DNA from: Carallia brachiata
Taxonomy: Eukaryota > Streptophyta > Magnoliopsida > Malpighiales > Rhizophoraceae
Direction of reading: 5' to 3'
DNA: 64,000 bases
NCBI GenBank assembly: GCA_021464245.1
Contig: JADCRB010000025.1
Location: 444,659 to 508,658 of the forward strand
Below the pieces are notes generated by a model. The model was not told the DNA's origin. It searched no databases and was given only the letters and a program-made list of their open reading frames with translations. The position numbers and the translations under genes are program-made. Of the stretch, positions 59,514-64,000 are shown piece by piece (positions within the stretch are counted from its first letter, which is position 1; every line of letters starts with the position of its first letter).

Positions 59514-60151
59514 GATGATACTAGGGATATCAAAATCTTACATGATCCGCTAGGTTGATTCGAACTCATTTAAAAAAATATGATTCGAATTCAATTCGAA
59601 AAAGGACTTAACTTAAAATGACTTAAACTCGAAATAACTTGAAAATCTTGGGGCAAATTTGAAACCGATTCAAATGACCTATATGACCTAAATTTTTTTT
59701 TTTAAGGGAACAAAAATATAAAATAAAAAATAATATATTTTATATTTTAAAAAGTATAAATTCTAATATTTTTAATATAAATTTTAATTATAAATTTTTT
59801 AGAATATTTTGAGATTTTTTACTTAATTTTAAATTTTATTTTGAGTTTTAATAATATTTTAAAAGAAGTTTTTTGAATTATTTTTTGATCTTATGACTTT
59901 TTTTATTTTTAAGAATTTTTAGTAAAATTTTTGAAATTTTTGAAATTTTAAAAATTTTTAATAAAAAATATCACATCATCATTTTAATGATATGACAAAC
60001 TCGTAGGTGGACTCAAATTCGACCCGAATTTAAAGCGACCTAATCTAAAATGATCCGAAAATAACTTAATTCACAAGTAATCCAACCAAAAATGACCCAA
60101 ATCCGAAATGACTTGATCCGATAACGCATTTTTGACACCTCTAGATGATAC
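59514..60151. mobile_element. hAT-type MITE, 622 bp
   Basis: Body 59522-60143 begins TAGGGATATCAAAA and ends with the inverse of TAGAGGTGTCAAAAA. A perfect 8-bp duplication GATGATAC is at 59514-59521 and 60144-60151. Subterminal arrays of GACTTGATCCGA- and ACCCGAA-like motifs are present. Non-coding. Confidence 0.93.
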
Positions 60152-60280
60152 GTTTTGTTTTCTTAGTGATTGAAACGCAAAAATGCCGTAATTTCCCAGA
60201 GTTTTCCAAATCACAGGCATATTCGCCAATACAACCAAATTAACAACCAAGACGTTTGGGCTGTGCTAGCTCTGTTTGTT

Positions 60281-62141
60281 TAAAGAAAAGGTATAAAAGG
60301 TCAATTGACTCTTAATGTTTCAGCATGTTTTAAATTTTACCTATAATGTTTTTTTTGTTAAAATTAGTTAATAACGTTATGTCCATTAGTCTAATTTTGT
60401 CCTTTCGTATATAACACCGTTAACTTTACTGACGTGACTCGACGAAATTTAACACGTCATTAATTTTTTCCACGTCAGCATGTCACGTCAGCATTTATTG
60501 CTGACATGACATTTTTAAAATAAAAAATAAGACATAATAGTTAATTTGAGCTACAAGGTTTCAACATATTTTAGATTTCACTTATAACGTTTTTTTTTTT
60601 TGTTAAAATTGGTCCACAATATTACCTCTGTCAATCTAATTTTGTTATTTCATTTATAACACCGTTAACTCTGCAGACGTGGCACGGCAGAGTGTGACAC
60701 GTCAATAATTTTCGTCCATGTCAGCATACTATATTTATATCCTTTGCTGACATAGCATTTTTAAAATTAAGAGTAATAATTATTAAAAAAAAATCAGTTT
60801 AACTACAATAAAATTTTAAAATCCAAACCAAACATCTCATACTGAAAATCACACTCTGCAAATTCAAATAAAACAAAAAATTAAAATTCATGAACATATA
60901 TCCACTTGAATATCTCTGTTTTTATAGCAAAAATAAATAAATAAATAAATAAAATTCAGTAAAAGTCATCATCATCTTCATTTTTGGATTTCTTTTTTTC
61001 ATCGTTGCCACCGTTTCCTTGTCAAACTATCGCCGTTACCTCCAGTCACCATTAGCATTGCCAGTATGGAGTCATCTCTTTGGAACCACCACGCACCGAT
61101 CCTCTTGATCCTACTACCCACACATCGGAAAAAAGTTAGTGTATTGCCGAAAACTGCATTTTCCGAGCCGCACCACCACATGTTATGATCAATCCATCCT
61201 CATCTGCAATTTTCTTACCATTCAATAGAGAAGGGTGGATCGGTCAGAATATGTTGCCGTGCGACTCAGAAAATGTAGTTTTCGGCATTCCACTAGCTTT
61301 TTTCCAGTGCGTGGGTAGTGGGATGAAGAGGATCGGCGCGTGGTGGCTCCAGAGAGATGGCTTCGTACTGGCAATGCTAATTGTGGCTGGAGGCGGCGAC
61401 GGTAGTTTGACAAGGAAGCAGTGGCAACGACGAAAAAAAGAAATCCAAAAATGAAGATGACGATGACTTTTACTGAATTTTATTTATTTATTTATTTTTG
61501 CTAAAAAAAACAGAGGTATTCAAGTAGATATATATTTATGAATTTTAATTTTTTGTTTTATTTGAATTTACAAAGTGTGATTTTAGTATGAGATATTTGG
61601 TTTGAATTTACCAAATTTTGCTGTAGTTCAACTGTTTTTTTTTAATAATTAATACTCTTAATTTAAAAAATGTCATGTCAACAAGGGATGTAAATGTGGT
61701 ATGTTGACATAGATAAAATTATTGACGTGTCACACTTTCTTGTGCCACGTTTGCAAAGTTAACGGCGCTATGGATGAAAGGACCGAATTAGATTGACAGA
61801 GGTAACGTTATAGACCAATTTTAACAAAAAAAATATTATTGGTAAAATTTAAAATATGCTGAAACCTTATGGATCAAATTAATCATTATGCCTTACTCTT
61901 AATTTTAAAATTGCCACATCAACAATAGATGCTGACGTGGCATGCTGACATGGAAAAAAATTAATGACGTATCAAATTCCGTTCGGCCACATCAGTAGAG
62001 TTAACGGCGTTATGAACAGAAAGACTAAATTAAACTGATGGACGTAACGTTATTGACCAATTTTAATAAAAAAATATTATTGATGAAATTTAAAACATGT
62101 TGAACTTTGTAAGTTAAATTGACCTTTATGCCTAAAGAAAA
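60281..62141. mobile_element. Mutator-type foldback element, 1.84 kb hairpin
   Basis: Body 60290-62132 is one giant inverted repeat with arms of about 910-920 bp around a loop near 61203-61232. Ends are GGTATAAAAGGTCAATT and, inverted, GGCATAAAGGTCAATT. An exact 9-bp duplication TAAAGAAAA lies at 60281-60289 and 62133-62141, pointing to the Mutator superfamily. Each arm consists of a direct duplication (about 60300-60540 and 60545-60780 on the left; mirrored at 61660-61880 and 61890-62120) and an inner GC-richer segment (about 60965-61190; mirrored at 61225-61450). Open frames in the inner segment lack a recognised domain. Confidence 0.93.
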
Positions 62142-62214
62142 CAATATTTGTTGATCATAAGGAAAGAGAAAATAATATTCATTTTCATAAAATGAAAAAG
62201 AAATTATATATATA

Positions 62215-62830
62215 TATATAGTTATTATCAAAAAAATAGCACCACTTTTGAGTTTTTTTACAAATCTAACACCACTTTTAAAAACCAACAAATCTAATAC
62301 AGTTTAATTATTTTCTTACAAATCTAGCACAACTTTTAATAATTAACAAATTTAGCACATTTTAATTATTTTCTAACAAATCTAGTATACTGTCAGTTAA
62401 AAATAATCAGTTAAAAGTAACTAAATTCCTTACTATACACAAATGACACATTTACATCTAAATCTAGTACAGTTTAAAACTCCCAAATGTCATATGTGCA
62501 TATTTGTATACTGGAGATTTAATTATTTTTAACTGAAAGTATGCTAAATTTTTAAAAAATAATTGAACGTCAAAATCCAGTACAGTTTAAAACGCCCAAA
62601 TGTCATATGTGTATGTGTGCATACTGGAGATTCGATTATTTTTAACTGACAGTGTGCTAAATTTGTTAAAAAATAATTGAACTGTACTATATTTGTTAAT
62701 TATTAAAGGTTGTGCTAGATTTGTAAGAAAATAATTAAACTATATTAGATTTATTAGTTTTTAAAGATGATGCTAAATTTGTAAAAAAACGTAAAAATAG
62801 TGTTATTTTTTTATAATAACTTTATATATA
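62215..62830. mobile_element. Palindromic MITE in a TA-rich site
   Basis: Left end GTTATTATCAAAAAAATAGCAC, trimmed in the AT run, mirrors the right end, inverse of GTTATTATAAAAAAATAAC. The interior is built of inverted and direct copies of ACAAATCTAGCACAACTTTTA-type and CAAATGTCATATGTG-type motifs. Both flanks are TA repeats, so the target duplication cannot be seen. Confidence 0.65.
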
Positions 62831-64000
62831 TATATACACAGAACATAGATCATCAAAATGATTTTTTTTAATCTTATTTTATTGCTGTTTAAATAAAACT
62901 ATAAATAGGTTATTTTATTTAGTACATAAAATAAGTAGGTTGTTCCACATCTTTTTGATTGACAACAACAATGATTAAACTTAATTTTAATCATTCTTTT
63001 GTAAGTTAAATTAAATTTGAAGGTTTTTGGTTTTATACATATTTTATGATAGACGTGAGCAATACCACTATTTTTAAAAAATGGGAGAACATAAATGTCA
63101 TTGGCCATATATATACTGGATAGAACTCATATTGTCTAACATGATAATTTAATAGTAAATTAATGTAAATTTTACGTTAATAATTTAGTTTCGAATCTCT
63201 GTATCCGTGGCCTTTCTTAGGGAATGATTAGGTGCTTGCTATTGTGAGAAAAGACTGTGGCATAGAGTTAGATTCTAAACTCGACAATTGTCATAATCTC
63301 TAATAATAAAATTATACTTGGTCTCTTTAGTACTCAGGTAATAGATTTGTCCCTTTAAGTTCATTGCAATTTATGTCTATATCTATTGTAAATTATATTG
63401 TGGGAAAAGATTTTGTCACAACATTGGATTCTAAATTTAGTAATTGTTGTTGTCTTTAGTAGTTGAGTCATATTTATTCCACTAATACTCATGTGATGAA
63501 TCTATCTCTTTACGCGTAATTGATTGGATGAGACATTATGAATGAAAATTACTCTAACATCATACTACACTTTGTTTTGGGCAAAAAAACAACAAGCACA
63601 AATGACATGTGCAGCTCACTTGTGCTGGAATTTTTTTTTTTTAATTGTGGGAAAAACACACATAATTTTACTGCAAGAATGATATGATTGTCCAATAAAA
63701 GTAATAATATTTTCATTTTGACGACCAAAAACATTTTTTTAAGTTCATTGCAATTTGTGTCCATATTTATTGTAAACTGTACAGTGCTTACTGCACAATG
63801 AATGTTTGTACGGGAGAAAGTCAAGATTACAAAAAAAACTATTGTTTTCTTAAGTTGGCTCCACTTCAATTCTATGGTTGTTTTATGTCCATGGTATATA
63901 ATTATATAACAGAACTCTTAATATCATGCATTGATCATTAGACCACTAGACGTTTTCAAAATTAAAAGATTTCCTGTTTCTCTGGATTTATGGATACTTA
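62831..64000. repeat. Intergenic DNA with diverged tandem repeat
   Basis: A unit of about 160 bp with TTGTGAGAAAAGACT, GATTCTAAACTCGACAATTG and TACTCAGGTAATAGATTTGT occurs at about 63243-63400 and again, diverged, at about 63398-63520. The part AAGTTCATTGCAATTT recurs at about 63741. No gene is supported. Confidence 0.5.

Overview
This window is eudicot nuclear DNA. It is AT-rich, its genes have short GT-AG introns, and it holds plant-specific families: heavy-metal-associated isoprenylated proteins, fasciclin-like arabinogalactan proteins and lumenal chloroplast FKBPs. The intergenic space is full of MITEs, Helitrons and decayed LTR elements. I cannot name the species. Five intact protein-coding genes are visible, two of them copies of each other. 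All other coding signal is broken gene or transposon sequence.

Layout. About 1-10.4 kb holds no intact gene: a hAT MITE (778-980), a truncated CID-domain pseudogene on the minus strand (1768-2561), two Mutator-type MITEs of one family (3190-3508, 5637-5963), and one clear plus one probable Helitron meeting near 6.96 kb, the clear one carrying a 140-bp minisatellite. About 10.46-18.93 kb and 28.98-35.83 kb are two direct copies of one segment. Each carries a complete five-exon gene for ACINUS (SAP, RRM and RNPS1-binding motif; 697 aa), both minus strand, with identical exon lengths and roughly 93% protein identity by eye. Two insertions present only in copy 1 (11027-11374 and 17370-18568) have their empty sites in copy 2. 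Copy 2 has a duplicated splice-donor and microsatellite block. The 10 kb between the copies holds a hAT-like element, a CACTA transposase remnant, a copia-type non-autonomous LTR element, a copia LTR with a reverse transcriptase scrap, an RNase H-like fragment and a GC-rich LTR fragment.

About 35.85-40.68 kb is a decayed Ty3/gypsy element on the minus strand, with several internal deletions and no 3' LTR. About 41.04-43.08 kb is an element with long terminal inverted repeats; inside it is a disabled fragment of the WD40 protein AIP1, a Pack-MULE-like capture. A hAT element follows (43162-44051). The gene-rich right part has a HIPP20/22-type metallochaperone gene (45015-45601, plus), a chloroplast lumen FKBP16-4 gene (49470-51394, minus) and an intronless two-FAS1 FLA gene (57598-58995, plus). 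Around and between these are more elements with clean target-site duplications, including a 1.84-kb Mutator-type foldback element (60290-62132) that is nearly one perfect hairpin.

The genes do not form a pathway: mRNA-associated nuclear factor (ACINUS), metal-binding membrane-anchored protein (HIPP), photosynthesis-linked thylakoid-lumen immunophilin (FKBP16-4) and cell-wall glycoprotein (FLA). The interest is mainly in genome dynamics: a recent tandem duplication, dated insertions, gene-fragment capture and large hairpin-forming repeats. Splice sites, identities and boundaries were read by eye.
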